Positions 1-11,447 of a DNA stretch of 64,000 nt are shown piece after piece (position 1 is the stretch's first letter; every line of letters begins with the position of its first letter). The DNA is from Xanthomonas phaseoli pv. phaseoli (lineage in GTDB: Bacteria > Pseudomonadota > Gammaproteobacteria > Xanthomonadales > Xanthomonadaceae). Under the pieces are notes generated by a model that was given only the letters and a program-made list of their open reading frames with translations, had not been told where the DNA came from and ran no database searches. The translations under genes were made by a program, and so were the position numbers. Location: contig CP094243.1 of the NCBI GenBank assembly GCA_022749655.1, positions 3,410,001-3,474,000 of the forward strand. The letters run 5' to 3'.

Positions 1-601
1 AGCCCCGCCACCAGCAGGCCCCCAGCACCAGCAGGGTGACCTGCACGATGTCGGTCAGCGCCACCGCCTTCAAGCCGCCATACAGCTGGTAGACCAGCGC
101 GAACACGCCGATCAACGCCAACGCCAGGGCCTGGTCCATGCCGGTGACCTGGCTGACCGCGATCGATCCCAGCCACAGGATCGAGGTGAGATTGACGAAC
201 ACGTACAGCAGCAGCCAGAACACCGCCATCAGCGTGCGGATCCACTTGCCGTAACGCTGCTCCAAGAACTGCGGCATGGTGTAGATGCCGTTGCGCAGGA
301 AGATCGGCAGGAAGAACTTGCCGACGATCAGCAGCGTCAGCGCCGCCATCCATTCGTAGGAGGCGATCGCCAGACCGATCGCATAGCCGGAACCGGCCAT
401 GCCGATGATCTGTTCGGCCGAAATGTTCGCCGCAATCAGCGAGGCGCCAATCGCCCACCACGGCAGCGACTTGCTCGCCAGGAAGTAATCCTCGGCGCTC
501 TTGCTGTGGCCTGCCTTCTCGCGCGAGACCCACTGCGCGAGCACGAAGATGCCGGTCAGGTAGACCAGCACGATCACGATATCCAACGTCGCCAAACCCA
601 C
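1..601 (-). CDS. Sodium:solute symporter (SSS family), N-terminal part, runs off the window edge
   Basis: This is the amino-terminal ~200 residues of a sodium-coupled sugar symporter of the inner membrane; the rest lies beyond base 1. The reading begins at a GTG (599-601) with GGAG about 8 bases upstream. It shows an N-terminal hydrophobic helix, then AEDYFLASKSLPWWAIGAS, followed by the ISAEQIIGMAGSGYAIG stretch typical of SSS/vSGLT sugar transporters, and further membrane segments. The reading frame breaks at about position 15-20, where a run of five C (plus strand) seems to need a sixth to continue VLGGLLVAG. A GH3 beta-glucosidase on the same strand lies upstream, so the two may act together in glucose or cellobiose uptake (inference). 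The substrate is not determinable. Confidence 0.8.
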   Translation of the reverse strand, partial: MGLATLDIVIVLVYLTGIFVLAQWVSREKAGHSKSAEDYFLASKSLPWWAIGASLIAANISAEQIIGMAGSGYAIGLAIASYEWMAALTLLIVGKFFLPIFLRNGIYTMPQFLEQRYGKWIRTLMAVFWLLLYVFVNLTSILWLGSIAVSQVTGMDQALALALIGVFALVYQLYGGLKAVALTDIVQVTLLVLGACWWRG

Positions 602-858
602 TGCACTCTCCTGTCTGGCTCTGGGGTGCGCGTCGAACGCCAGACAGGCCTGCAGAGTGCGGCCGCAACGCACGGCGTGCGCCACGGCAGCGCGGCGAAC
701 CGCAGCTGCAGGCCATCCCGGCCGATCGACGCGCGCGTCCCGCGGCGGCTGATGACACCACCGATCAGGGTGGCCGCTATACCGCGCCGCCAGTACTGGC
801 GACGCATCTGTTTGGTCTCACCCCAGCAGGCGCGCACGCACGTCTGCGGGAATGCTGC
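602..858. other. Intergenic spacer between GH3 gene and symporter gene
   Basis: About 257 bases separate the stop of the GH3 gene from the start of the symporter gene on the same strand. It probably holds the symporter promoter. I see no convincing terminator or gene in it. Confidence 0.4.
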
Positions 859-3471
859 TTACTTGACCGGGCAGTCGACGGTGGCTTCGGCTTCGTTGAG
901 CGCGCCCAGCGACACCTTGGACACCGACAGGTCCAGCGCGGCAGCGCTTTCGATGCTGGCGACCTGGGTCAGCTTGCTCACGTCGGCACCGGCCACGGCG
1001 AAGCACTTGAGCGGAATGCCCACCACCTTCCACTGGCCTTGCGGCAGTGCGGCCAGGGTCTTGCGCGCATCGACGCGACCGCCGCACTTGTCCCCACACC
1101 CCACGCCCAGCCACACCGGCGCGGTCACGGCGCTGTCGCGGCGCAGGGTCAGTTGCAGCTGCACATCGCCGTTGCTCTCGCGCGAGGCATCCACCGGCTT
1201 GGCGGACACCAGCAACACGCTGGAGGCGGTGCTGCCGGACCACACCAAGCGACGCGCGTCTTCCTGCGCCTTGTGATCGACGGCGGTCATCTTCAGGCTG
1301 CCATCGGACAGGCCCACCGGCAGCGTGGTTGCCGGCATGTTGGCCTGGCCGGCGTTGGACAGCTGCATCGCAATACCCAGCGCCGGCTTGCCGCGCACGA
1401 AGTACATCCCGCCTACCGACTGCTCGCCGGACACGCCCGATTCCTCGGGCAGCGCTGCCAGGTCGCCCTTGTCGGCGTAGGTCAGGCCGTCGCCGAACTT
1501 GAATTGCGGGTCGTAATCCTTCTGGCCCACGTTGTTGGCGAACTGCACGGCCGTCTTGGGCCAGGAGAAGCTGAGCTTGCCCTTGAAGTCGTTCTGCACC
1601 GAGCCATCGGCCTTGCGCAGCAGCACGTCGGCAATGCCCTCGCCTTCGGAACCCGGCAACCAGGCGGCGACGAACGCGTCGGAGGCGTTGATGTACTGAT
1701 TCATCCACAGCGGACGCCCGCTCAGGAATACCGCCACCACCGGGATGCCTTCGGCCTTGAGCTTCTTGATCAGCGCCAGCTCGCTCTCGTCGCCGGGCTT
1801 GTACAGCAGGGTGGCGATATCGCCCTGGAATTCGGCGTACGGGTTTTCGCCGAACACCACCACGGCCACGTCCGGCTTGGTCTTGTAGGCGCCGTCCACG
1901 GCCAGCTCGGCGCTGCCGCCGGCGGCCTTGATCTGCTTGTCCAGGCCTTCCCAGATGGTGGTGCCGTTGGGGTAGTCGCTGCGCTTGGTGCCGGTACCCT
2001 GCCAGTTCAGCGTCCAGCCGCCGGACTGCTTGCCCATGTCGTTGGCACCATCGCCGAGCACCAGCACGCGCTTGGTCGGATTCAGCGGCAGGATGCCGGC
2101 CTGGTTCTTCAGCAGCACCAGCGACTCACGTACCGCCTGGCGGGCGATCGCACGGTGCTCCGGCGCGCCCAGCAATTCGTACTTGCCACCGAGTGGGCGC
2201 TTGGACGGCTTGCCGGCCTCGAACAGGCCCAGGCGCATCTTCACACGCAGGATGCGGCGCACCGCATCGTCCAGGCGCTCGGCCGAAATCTGCCCGGACT
2301 TCACCGCCGCAAGTTCGGTTTCGTAGATGCCCTTCCAGCTGTCGGCGGCCATGGCCATATCGACACCGGCAATGAACGAGGCCGGGCAGTTCTGATTGGT
2401 GCAGCCCTTGACCTGGCCGTGGCCATTCCAGTCGCCGACCACGAAACCGCCGAAATTCATCCGGCCCTTGAGCACGTCGGTCAGCATGACCTTGTTGCCG
2501 TGCATCTTTTCGCCGTTGAAGCTGTTGAACGAGGCCATCACGCTCTGTGCGCCAGCGGCGATTGCCGGCGGATAACCGGCCGCATGGATATCGCGCATGG
2601 TGGCTTCGGACACCTTGGTGTCGCCCTGGTCCTTGCCGTCGGTGGTGCCGCCGTCGCCGACGAAATGCTTCACCGAGGAAATCACGTGGCTGCCGTCCAG
2701 GAACTGCGGCGTGCCCGGCACGCCCTGTACGCCTTCGACCATCTTGCCGGCGAAGCTGGCCACCACGTCCGGCGACTCGGAATAGCCTTCGTAGGTGCGG
2801 CCCCAGCGGTCGTCCTGCGGCACGGCCACGGTCGGCGCAAAGGTCCACTCCATGCCGGTGACGCGGGTTTCGGCAGCGGTGACTTCGCCGATCTTCTTGA
2901 TCAGGTCCGGGTTGCGCGTGGCCCCTAAGCCGATGTTGTGCGGGAACAGCGTGGCGCCGACGATGTTGCTCTGGCCGTGCACCGCATCGATGCCGAAGAT
3001 GATCGGAATCGCGTTGCCGCCCTTGGAAGTGTCCATCGACGCCTCATAGAACGCGTCGGCCAGCTTCAACCATTCGGCCGGGCTGGCGTTGTACTTGCCG
3101 CCCGGATCGGAATTGCCGCCGGCCAGCACCGAGCCGATGCGGTACTTGCGCACGTCGTCCGGGGTCATGCTGGCGATATCGCCCTGGATGGTCTGGGCGA
3201 CCTTCTCTTCCACGCTCATCTTGGCCATCACGTCGGTGATGCGCTGCTCCAGCGCCGCGTCCTGCGGGAACGGCCACTTCGGCGACGGCCACTGGTCCGG
3301 ATGGATGGCGGTCGAGGCCTCGGCAGGTGCGGCGGCCGGGGCAGGCTTGCTCGCTTCGGCAGCGCTGTCCTTGCCTTGGCAGGCGGCCAGCATCAGCACC
3401 GCAGCGGCGGTGGCCAGGCAGAGGGCGCGACGCGCGACGGGCGCGGCGGTACGACGGAGCAGCTTGTCCAA
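859..3471 (-). CDS. GH3 family beta-glucosidase (exo-1,4-beta-glucosidase type), lipoprotein or exported
   Basis: The product is a glycoside hydrolase family 3 enzyme of about 870 residues that releases glucose from the ends of beta-glucans, probably in the periplasm. I chose a TTG start (3469-3471) because GGAG sits 9 bases upstream and it is followed directly by a basic N-terminus, a hydrophobic segment and a lipobox (LMLAAC, Cys about residue 31). The family hallmarks are visible: KHFVGDGGT substrate-binding segment, GFVVGDWNG with the nucleophile Asp at about residue 347, and a C-terminal alpha/beta sandwich containing GENPYAE. It matches ExoP-like enzymes. It may finish xyloglucan or cellooligosaccharide degradation together with the GH74/GH31/GH35 enzymes 20-35 kb away (inference). 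A longer ATG start at 3525 is possible but has no signal-peptide logic. Confidence 0.88.
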   Translation of the reverse strand: MDKLLRRTAAPVARRALCLATAAAVLMLAACQGKDSAAEASKPAPAAAPAEASTAIHPDQWPSPKWPFPQDAALEQRITDVMAKMSVEEKVAQTIQGDIASMTPDDVRKYRIGSVLAGGNSDPGGKYNASPAEWLKLADAFYEASMDTSKGGNAIPIIFGIDAVHGQSNIVGATLFPHNIGLGATRNPDLIKKIGEVTAAETRVTGMEWTFAPTVAVPQDDRWGRTYEGYSESPDVVASFAGKMVEGVQGVPGTPQFLDGSHVISSVKHFVGDGGTTDGKDQGDTKVSEATMRDIHAAGYPPAIAAGAQSVMASFNSFNGEKMHGNKVMLTDVLKGRMNFGGFVVGDWNGHGQVKGCTNQNCPASFIAGVDMAMAADSWKGIYETELAAVKSGQISAERLDDAVRRILRVKMRLGLFEAGKPSKRPLGGKYELLGAPEHRAIARQAVRESLVLLKNQAGILPLNPTKRVLVLGDGANDMGKQSGGWTLNWQGTGTKRSDYPNGTTIWEGLDKQIKAAGGSAELAVDGAYKTKPDVAVVVFGENPYAEFQGDIATLLYKPGDESELALIKKLKAEGIPVVAVFLSGRPLWMNQYINASDAFVAAWLPGSEGEGIADVLLRKADGSVQNDFKGKLSFSWPKTAVQFANNVGQKDYDPQFKFGDGLTYADKGDLAALPEESGVSGEQSVGGMYFVRGKPALGIAMQLSNAGQANMPATTLPVGLSDGSLKMTAVDHKAQEDARRLVWSGSTASSVLLVSAKPVDASRESNGDVQLQLTLRRDSAVTAPVWLGVGCGDKCGGRVDARKTLAALPQGQWKVVGIPLKCFAVAGADVSKLTQVASIESAAALDLSVSKVSLGALNEAEATVDCPVK

Positions 3472-3611
3472 GATTCGTTTCTCCAGGGTGGTTCTCCCAT
3501 GGCGATGCGTTGCGCCGCAGGCCATTAGGCGGCGTACGCTTGCGTGATTCCCTTACCCTGTCAACAACAGCTGCCCGTATGCCGAATACCGGGCAACTTA
3601 TTGGCCGCGGC

Positions 3612-3626
3612 TATAGCATTGGAATA
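3612..3626. promoter_or_regulatory. Possible degenerate operator upstream of GH3 gene
   Basis: The bases TATAG-N5-GAATA lie about 140 bases upstream of the GH3 start, in the divergent GH3/phoX spacer (3472-3905). On the GH3 strand they read TATTC-N5-CTATA, resembling TATTC-N7-CTATA upstream of the second TonB receptor gene at 39573. The spacer length differs, so the relation is weak. I see no gene in the rest of the 434-base spacer. Confidence 0.25.
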
Positions 3627-3905
3627 CCGGCAGCACCTGTGAAACCGCGCAAAACCACCTGATCTGCCGCAGCGTCTGAGCGCGCGAGCAGATGCACTTT
3701 GCTGCATCGCACCACCCGCCGGTCCGACCAATGCGCAGCATCGGCGTGTCAAGGGAACCTGGCAGCGCTCGCTTGCCATCACACGTTCGAACGCAGGCCA
3801 ACGGGTGAGCCTGCTGTCAAACAACCGTCATACCAGCGGCCTAGCGTGACCGGCTTGCCGATGCGCCACTGCCATCGTTGATTGTCGCCTTTGCCTGGAG
3901 TTTCG

Positions 3906-5858
3906 ATGTCCCCCTCCCCGACCCCTCCCGTCGTCGCCTGATGCAATTGCTGGCGGCCGTCCCCTGTTGCCGCTCGGCAACGCCAGCGCTGCCGCCCTGC
4001 AACAGCTTGGCGGTGCGGCATGGGCCGCGCGCCCGCTGCGGCCGTCGGAGAACCCGACCCGCCTGGTCTCGGCCACCTTCCACGGCATGCCGGCTCCGAG
4101 CCTGGCCGATCCGGCGGCAATGGCCACCACCACGGTCGGTTCGGCCCTCAGCGTGACCCGCAGCGACGGCAGCACGCAGCGGTATGCGCTGGCCTACCAC
4201 CCGTTCTTCATCACCGGCGATCAGGTGCCGGACGGCAACGGCGGCACCGTGCTGGCGGGCGGGTACTACGACATCCAGCATCGCCCGATCATCGACCGCT
4301 CCAAACCCGGTGCCGAGCGTCCGTTCTTTCCGATTGCCCGGACGGCTCCTCGCTATTGACCCTGCCCAATGCCAAGGTGCCAGGCGTCAAAGGCAACCAT
4401 GTGTTCGCAGTGGTGCAGTTCGAATACACCACCCGCGACCAGGCCGGCAACGACACCAATCGTCATCTGCCCGCGCCGATCGCGGTGCTGACGCTGGATC
4501 AGGACCCGGCCACCGGCAAGCTGTCGCTGGTGAAGTACCACAACGTCGACACCGCACCGGTCCATGGGCTGTGGACCACCTGCGGCGCCAGCCTGTCGCC
4601 GTGGAATACCCATCTGTCCAGCGAAGAATACGAGCCCGATGCCACGGCATTGGCCGGCAACACGCAACTCCGCAGCTACAGCACGCATCTGTACGGCGAC
4701 CCGGAAAAAGCCAACCCGTATCACTATGGCCACCTGCCGGAAATCACCGTGCACCCGGACGGAACGGGGAGCGTGCGCAAGCACTACTGCCTGGGCCGCA
4801 TCTCGCACGAGCTGGTGCAGGTGATGCCCGACCAACGCACCGTGCTGATGGGCGACGACGCGACCAATGGCGGGCTGTTCATGTTCATTGCCGACCGCAA
4901 GGCGGATCTCTCCGCCGGCACCTTGTATGTTGGCAAGTGGCACCAGACTTCGGGCGTCGGACCGGGCGCGGCCACGCTGCGCTGGATCAAGCTCGGCCAC
5001 GCCACCAGCGCCGAGATCCAGGCCATGGCCGACCGTCTCACCGCTGCCGACATCCTCGACGTGCACCTGAGCGACCCGGGCGATGCTTCGTTCACCAAGA
5101 TTCCGTTCAACGGCAGCTTCAACTGGATCCGCATCAAGCCCGGCATGGAGAAGGCCGCCACGTATCTGGAAACGCATCGCTATGCCGCGCTGGCCGGCGG
5201 CAGCCTGGGCTTCACCAAGCTCGAAGGCACCACCGTCAACGCGCGCGACAAGGTCGCCTACATGGCGATGTCCTATATCGTCACGAGCATGCTCAACGGC
5301 TCGGGCGATGTGAAAGTGCAGGGTCCGGAAGCTGGCGCGGTGTATGCCCTGAACCTGCGCGGCGGCCAGCGCGATAGCCAAGGCGCGCCGATCCACAGCG
5401 ATTGGGTGCCGATCGACATGGCCGCCCCGGCCGCCCTCACCGGCCACAACCTGGCCAAGGCCGACGCGCTGGGCAACCTGGCCGACCCGGAACGGATCGC
5501 CAACCCGGACAATCTCAAGTTCTCCGAATCGCTGCGCACCTTGTTCATCGGCGAAGACAGCAGCCTGCACGTCAACAATTTCCTGTGGGCCTACAACGTG
5601 GACAGCGGCACGCTGACGCGCGTGCTGTCGGTGCCGGCGGGCGCCGAATCGACCGGCCTGCATGCAGTCGACGAGATCCACGGCTGGACCTATGTCATGA
5701 GCAACTTCCAGCATCCCGGCGACTGGGAAAGCCCGTTGCACGACACCGTCAAGGCCACGCTCGATCCGCTGGTCCGCGCCAACTACAAGGATCGCTTCGG
5801 TGGCGCGGTGGGTTATCTCACCAGCGACCCGGTGGCGGTGCAGTTGAGCAAGGCGTAA
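3906..5858 (+). pseudogene. PhoX/DUF839 family phosphatase, frameshifted three times
   Basis: This encodes a PhoX-type (DUF839) protein, a calcium-dependent exported alkaline phosphatase family that releases phosphate from organic esters. Corrected, it would be 651 residues starting at ATG 3906 with GGAG upstream and a twin-arginine-like start (SRRRLMQLLAA) consistent with Tat export. Family features include the N-terminal NPTRL segment, GLWTTCGASLSPWNTHLSSEEYEPD in the middle (metal-site glutamates) and GEDSSLHVNNFLWAYNVD near the end. As given the frame breaks near 3918 (a G missing), 3964 (a C missing) and 4337 (a T missing); restoring all three gives one continuous frame. The downstream 1.5 kb is intact. 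These are either sequencing errors or real decay. No phosphate-regulon box was identified. Confidence 0.75.
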
Positions 5859-6072
5859 GCATCGCCGTTTCCAGGTACGGCGCTGCATGACGCAACAGCC
5901 GACAGCAGCGGGGCATTCCCGCTGCTGTCGCATTCCGGTAGCAGCGCACCTGGGCGGGAGGAGCGTTGCCGATATGGCCTGTCGCGCCCGGGTGTGCTCC
6001 TGCGGGTAAGGTCGATGGGTGCCTGGCCGCGTCGGTGAGACGGATCAAAGCGTAAGCGCCTGAGCACGCGGT
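5859..6072. other. Spacer between convergent phoX and toxin genes
   Basis: This stretch of 214 bases separates the converging phosphatase and zeta-toxin genes. It contains GC-rich inverted segments (for example near 5895-5935, AGCAGCGGGGCATTCCCGCTGCT) that could act as a transcription terminator. No gene is apparent. Confidence 0.35.
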
Positions 6073-6698
6073 TCAGGACTGCCGCAACTCCAGCGCCGCC
6101 ATCACGATGGGCTTGGCCCAATCGGGCACCTGCGCCAGTTCGTCCGGCGTTTGCGGGTAATGCAGGCCGCTGCGGTCCAGTTCCAGCACCAGCATGGGCG
6201 ATGCCTGAGCTGCGGCATCGGCCGATGCGCTGTTGTCGTAGACATGCAGCACTGCCAGGTGGGGCAGCAAGGCAATCAGGTTGGCACGCGAGGCGTCGTA
6301 ACGCTCGCGGATCTTGTGCTCGGGAATGGCATGACCGCCGGCCGCAACCCGCGCCGCCACGCGCTCGATATGAGGCAGGTCCACGGTCGCCAACCCGCAA
6401 AACCAGACCGCGACCGTGTGCTGCGCGCAGGCCTCGCGCAGCAGGCGCGGAATGGTCGTCGCGCCCAGCGTGGTTTCGAAGGCGAAATCGCTGCCATCGG
6501 CCATGGCCTGGCGCAGCCGCCGTACGCCTTCCTGCCAGGCCTGCGCGTTCGCTTTGCAGGCGCCCAGCCCTGTTCCACCAAGTCCCTGGTGAAGGCGTCC
6601 GGGTTGAACCAGGTGGCGCCGTCCTCTTGCAGAAACCGGCCCAGCAACGAACTCTTGCCCGCGCCATTGACGCCGGCCAGCACCAGAAGATTGCCCAT
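6073..6698 (-). pseudogene. Zeta-toxin-like P-loop kinase (toxin of TA pair), one frameshift
   Basis: The product is a small P-loop protein of the zeta-toxin family; members phosphorylate UDP-N-acetylglucosamine or related substrates and poison the cell unless held by an antitoxin. The N-terminus reads LLVLAGVNGAGKSSLLGRFL (Walker A), then WFNPDAFTRDLVEQG and FAFETTLG, all typical of zeta/AAA kinases. As given the frame is lost near 6564 because AAAGG has become AAAG; adding one G yields 208 continuous residues (…PAKANAQAWQEGVRRLRQAMADGS…). It starts only 3 bases after the stop of the upstream Phd/YefM-like antitoxin gene, so the two form one translational unit. If the frameshift is real the toxin is dead, which a cell could tolerate. 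Confidence 0.75.
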
Positions 6699-6701
6699 CG
6701 C

Positions 6702-7046
6702 TTACAGCGACGGGCCCAGGGTGACCTTGCGGCCGCGGCGTGCCGGCGTGGCGATCGTCTTGGCCAGGCCCGCACCCTCGCTCGCTGCCGCAAGATGCGC
6801 ATCGAACTTCGCCTGCAATGCCTGCAGCGACTGCGCCCGCGCCGAGCTCGCCGTTGCCGCACTTGCCTCATTGACCAGGCGCCGATACTCCTCGGCATCC
6901 ACCACCACCGCTTCGGGATGATTGTGGTTGGTGATGACCACTGCTCCGTGCGAGCGCACCTTGCGCATCAAGCTGGGCCAACCTTTTACCTTGATGTCGG
7001 CAGCGGGCGATTTTTCGAGCTCGGGCAGATCCTGGAAGCGCGACAT
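6702..7046 (-). CDS. Phd/YefM-like antitoxin
   Basis: This 114-residue protein looks like a type II antitoxin of the Phd/YefM fold: GWPSLMRKVRSHGAVVITNHNHPEAVVVDAEEYRRLV is the classic N-terminal DNA-binding domain in which short peptides 'repress the neighbour'. The remaining Ala-rich, charged tail (residues about 65-114) would be the toxin-wrapping segment. The zeta-type kinase gene follows after 3 bases. Such antitoxins usually repress their own promoter; an AT-rich inverted repeat lies 41 bases upstream. Pairing of a Phd-type antitoxin with a zeta-type toxin differs from the textbook epsilon/zeta or PezAT arrangements. Confidence 0.75.
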   Translation of the reverse strand: MSRFQDLPELEKSPAADIKVKGWPSLMRKVRSHGAVVITNHNHPEAVVVDAEEYRRLVNEASAATASSARAQSLQALQAKFDAHLAAASEGAGLAKTIATPARRGRKVTLGPSL

Positions 7047-7086
7047 GGGGCAGTCCGGTGCGAAGCGTTGGCGATCAGCCTACTCT

Positions 7087-7110
7087 CAAATTCCCAATTT
7101 AGGAAATTTG
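7087..7110 (-). promoter_or_regulatory. AT-rich inverted repeat, likely TA operator/promoter
   Basis: CAAATTCCC-AATTTA-GGAAATTTG is an imperfect inverted repeat standing out from the GC-rich surroundings, placed about 41 bases upstream of the antitoxin start. Phd/YefM antitoxins bind palindromes over their own promoter, so this is the natural operator candidate. Confidence 0.5.
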
Positions 7111-7152
7111 TCCATTCTGGCCTCAGCGTAGCCGGCCATGTCGTCCAAAACA

Positions 7153-7178
7153 AAAACGGGGCCCGCAGGCCCCGTTTT
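7153..7178 (-). terminator. Rho-independent terminator of the pcnB-pgi operon
   Basis: The hairpin AAAACGGGGC…GCCCCGTTTT lies 24 bases past the pgi stop and, on the minus strand, ends in a run of five T. It separates the housekeeping operon from the toxin-antitoxin pair. Confidence 0.75.
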
Positions 7179-7201
7179 CTGTCTGCGCGTGGCGCACCTG
7201 C

Positions 7202-8711
<1,510 letters not shown>

Positions 8712-8715
<4 letters not shown>

Positions 8716-9092
8716 GCGGCCTGTGTGGGGATGCTGTGGTTGGTGTGGGAGATTGCGTTGTGCGCGTTCACATATACCAGATTGGGCTTGAAGGTCTTGG
8801 CTTCGTCTTCGCTCATGCTGGCGAACGCCGCCACGATGATCAGATCGCCCACCTGCACGTGACGCGCTGCGCCGCCGTTGAGCGACATGATGCCGCTGCC
8901 GTCTTCGGCGCGGATGGCATAGGTGCTGAAACGCGCGCCGTTGGTGACGTCCCAGATATGGACCTGTTCGAATTCGCGGATGCCGGTCGCTTCCAGCAGC
9001 AGGCCGTCGATGGCGATCGAGCCTTCGTAGTTGAGCTCGGAGTGGGTGACGGTGGCGCGGTGGATCTTGGCTTTCAGCAGGGACAGATGCAT
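8712..9092 (-). CDS. panD: Aspartate 1-decarboxylase
   Basis: PanD makes beta-alanine from aspartate for pantothenate and coenzyme A synthesis. The 126-residue protein starts [20 protein letters not shown], the normal start of the family, and contains the self-cleavage site at Gly24-Ser25 (YEGSIAID), where Ser25 becomes the pyruvoyl cofactor. The catalytic Lys9, the TN segment (DVTNGARF) and the C-terminal YVNAHN region are present. Its stop overlaps the pgi start by ATGA. PanC lies 178 bases upstream in the same orientation, so it belongs to the panBCD unit. Confidence 0.95.
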
Positions 9093-9270
9093 GGACGGAA
9101 GGCAACGACAAAAGGAAAGCCGGCATTTTAGCGGAAAGCGCCCGTCCCCACCGGCTGGCGCGGCCGCCGGTGGTGAGGGCTTCAGGCCCGCGCCTGGCAA
9201 TGCCCGCGGGCACTGGCTTGCTGGCGCTGCCAGCTGAGCTCAGACGCCGCCCATGCAGCGGTTGTCCCGC

Positions 9271-10113
9271 TCAGAATTCAAGGTTGTCGATCAGACGCGT
9301 ATTGCCCAGGCGGGCCGCGACCAAGGCCACGCGTGCGCCGGCGTGGTTGTCGCCCGGCTCGCTCAGGTCGGGCAGCCGCACCACCGCGTAATCGACCCGG
9401 AATCCGGCCTGTTCCAGCGTTTGGCTCGCCGCATCTTCCACCTGCGCACGCGGTGTGCCGGCGGCACAGCTGTCGCGCATCTGCAGCAGCACCTTGCGGA
9501 TCGTGGTCGAGGTGGGGCGCTCTTCGGCCGACAGATACTGATTGCGCGAGCTCATCGCCAGGCCATCGGCCTCGCGCACGATGCTGCCGCCCACAATTTC
9601 GATCGGAAACGCCAGGTCCGCCACCATTTGACGGATCACCGCCAACTGCTGGTAATCCTTCTTGCCGAAGGCGGCCACGTCCGGCTGCACCTGGTTGAAC
9701 AAGCGCGCCACCACGGTGCACACGCCATCGAAATGCCCTGGCCGGCACTCGCCTTCCAGCACATCGCTGACGCCTGGCGCGTGGATCGGCGTGGCCAGCG
9801 CGGTGCCGAGCGGGTACATGGTGTCCACGTCCGGCAGCCACAGCGCATCGCAGCCGGCGTCTTCCAGGCCGCGCAGGTCGGCCTCGGGCGTGCGCGGGTA
9901 GCGCGCGAAATCCTCATTCGGGCCGAACTGGGTCGGGTTGACGAACACGCTGGACACCACGCGGTCGGCGTACTGGCGCGCCAGCATCACCAGCGAGTAA
10001 TGCCCGGCGTGCAAGTTGCCCATGGTGGGCACCAGCGCCACGCGCAAGCCTTCGCGCTTCCAGCCATTGACCAGGGCGCGCAATGCGGAAAGATCGGTCA
10101 GGGTCTGGATCAT
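9271..10113 (-). CDS. panC: Pantothenate synthetase
   Basis: PanC joins pantoate and beta-alanine with ATP to make pantothenate. The 280-residue protein starts at ATG 10113 ([15 protein letters not shown]). It has the nucleotidyltransferase signature [14 protein letters not shown] (HxGH-type), [19 protein letters not shown], and [16 protein letters not shown] plus [12 protein letters not shown], the KMSKS-equivalent. The start overlaps the proper panB stop (TGA at 10110-10112), so the two genes are translationally coupled. The gene is intact. Confidence 0.95.
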   Translation of the reverse strand: MIQTLTDLSALRALVNGWKREGLRVALVPTMGNLHAGHYSLVMLARQYADRVVSSVFVNPTQFGPNEDFARYPRTPEADLRGLEDAGCDALWLPDVDTMYPLGTALATPIHAPGVSDVLEGECRPGHFDGVCTVVARLFNQVQPDVAAFGKKDYQQLAVIRQMVADLAFPIEIVGGSIVREADGLAMSSRNQYLSAEERPTSTTIRKVLLQMRDSCAAGTPRAQVEDAASQTLEQAGFRVDYAVVRLPDLSEPGDNHAGARVALVAARLGNTRLIDNLEF

Positions 10114-10924
10114 GCGGCGTACGCGTGCTCTGCATCGGGAAGCTGCCATCGCGCACGGCCTGCGCATAGGCGCGCACCGCGCCGGCCACCGAGCCGCCTT
10201 CGGCCAGGAAATCCTTGACGAACTTGGGCCGGCGGTGGCCGCTGTCCAAGCCCAGCATGTCGTGCATCACCAGCACCTGGCCGTCGCAACCGGGGCCGGC
10301 ACCGATGCCGATGGTGGGAACGCCGAGGTCGGCGCTGATCTGCGTGGCGATCGGTGTCGGCACGCACTCCAGCACCACCAGGCAGGCACCGGCATCGACC
10401 ACGGCCTGTGCGTCACGCCGCAACTGCTCGCCGGCTTCGCCGCGGCCCTGCACCTTGTAGCCACCGAAGCGCAGCACCGATTGCGGGGTCAGGCCCAGGT
10501 GCGAGCAGACCGGGATCTCGCGCTCGACCAGGTAACGGATGACCTCCAGCTTGTGCCCGGCGCCTTCGATCTTGACCATCTCCGCGCCGGCCTGCAGCAG
10601 CTGGGTGGCGGCATCCAGCGCACGCTCAGGGGTGGCGTCGGCCTGGAACGACAGGTCGGCCACCAGCAAGGCGCGATCGAGCGCACGGGCCACCGAGGCG
10701 GTGTGATAGACCATGTCGGCGGTGGTCACCGGCAAGGTGGAATCGTGCCCTTGCACGACCATGCCGAGCGAATCGCCGACCAGGATCAGGTCCACGCCAT
10801 TGGCGTCGAAGGTGCGCGCGAAACCGGCGTCGTACGCGGTCAACATGACCAGTTTTCGACCCTCGCGCTTGGCCTGCGCCAAGGCGGGCACGGTCCAGGG
10901 CTTGCTGTCGGCGTGGCTGCTCAT
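10110..10924 (-). CDS. panB: 3-methyl-2-oxobutanoate hydroxymethyltransferase (last residues frameshifted)
   Basis: PanB transfers a hydroxymethyl group from methylenetetrahydrofolate to ketoisovalerate, giving ketopantoate. The protein starts [19 protein letters not shown] and carries [28 protein letters not shown] (metal and substrate site) and [20 protein letters not shown]. The frame shifts in the last seven codons: DGSFP should be followed by DAEHAYAA and the TGA at 10110-10112 that overlaps panC, but one G is missing at about 10139, so the literal reading runs on through panC to 9914. With the base restored the protein is 271 residues, the family norm. The catalytic part is unaffected. 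Confidence 0.92.
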
Positions 10925-10959
10925 GAAGTCATTACGTGGGGTGATAAGCCGGCCATTAT

Positions 10960-11445
10960 CTACCCAATCGGCTCCAGCCCGCAGGTATCGATGGCGTGCA
11001 GGGCGCGCCGCACTGTTCCATGCCCCGGAATGATCGCCTCCGGCGCCAGCTCCGACAGCGGCAGCAGGGCGAAGGCGCGCGCGTGCAGATGCGGATGCGG
11101 CACCTGCAGCTGCGGCAGGTCGATCACCTGATCGGCGTACAGCAGCAGGTCCAGGTCCAGCGTGCGCGGGCCCCAGCGTTCGCCGGCGCGACGCTCGCGA
11201 CCGAACGCCTGTTCGATGCCGAGCAAGGCCTCCAGCAGCGGCAGCGGCGCAAGACCGGTGCGCAGCTGGGCCACGGCATTGATGAAATCGGGTTGGTCTT
11301 CGCGGCCCCAGGCTGGCGTGCGATACAGCCGCGAAGCGGCGATCAGCTTAGTCTGCGGCACGGCGCCCAGCGCGGCGATGGCCGCGCGCACGCTGGCCTC
11401 GGCCTGGCCCAGGTTGGCACCCAGGCCGACAAAGGCGGTGTGCAT
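10960..11445 (-). CDS. folK: 2-amino-4-hydroxy-6-hydroxymethyldihydropteridine pyrophosphokinase
   Basis: HPPK transfers pyrophosphate from ATP to the pterin in folate synthesis. The 161-residue protein begins [19 protein letters not shown] and holds the HPPK signature [19 protein letters not shown] (two metal-binding aspartates) and the [15 protein letters not shown] segment. It lies 2 bases after pcnB and 35 bases before panB on the same strand, so it is part of the pcnB-folK-panBCD-pgi operon. Confidence 0.94.
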   Translation of the reverse strand: MHTAFVGLGANLGQAEASVRAAIAALGAVPQTKLIAASRLYRTPAWGREDQPDFINAVAQLRTGLAPLPLLEALLGIEQAFGRERRAGERWGPRTLDLDLLLYADQVIDLPQLQVPHPHLHARAFALLPLSELAPEAIIPGHGTVRRALHAIDTCGLEPIG

Positions 11446-11447
11446 GC

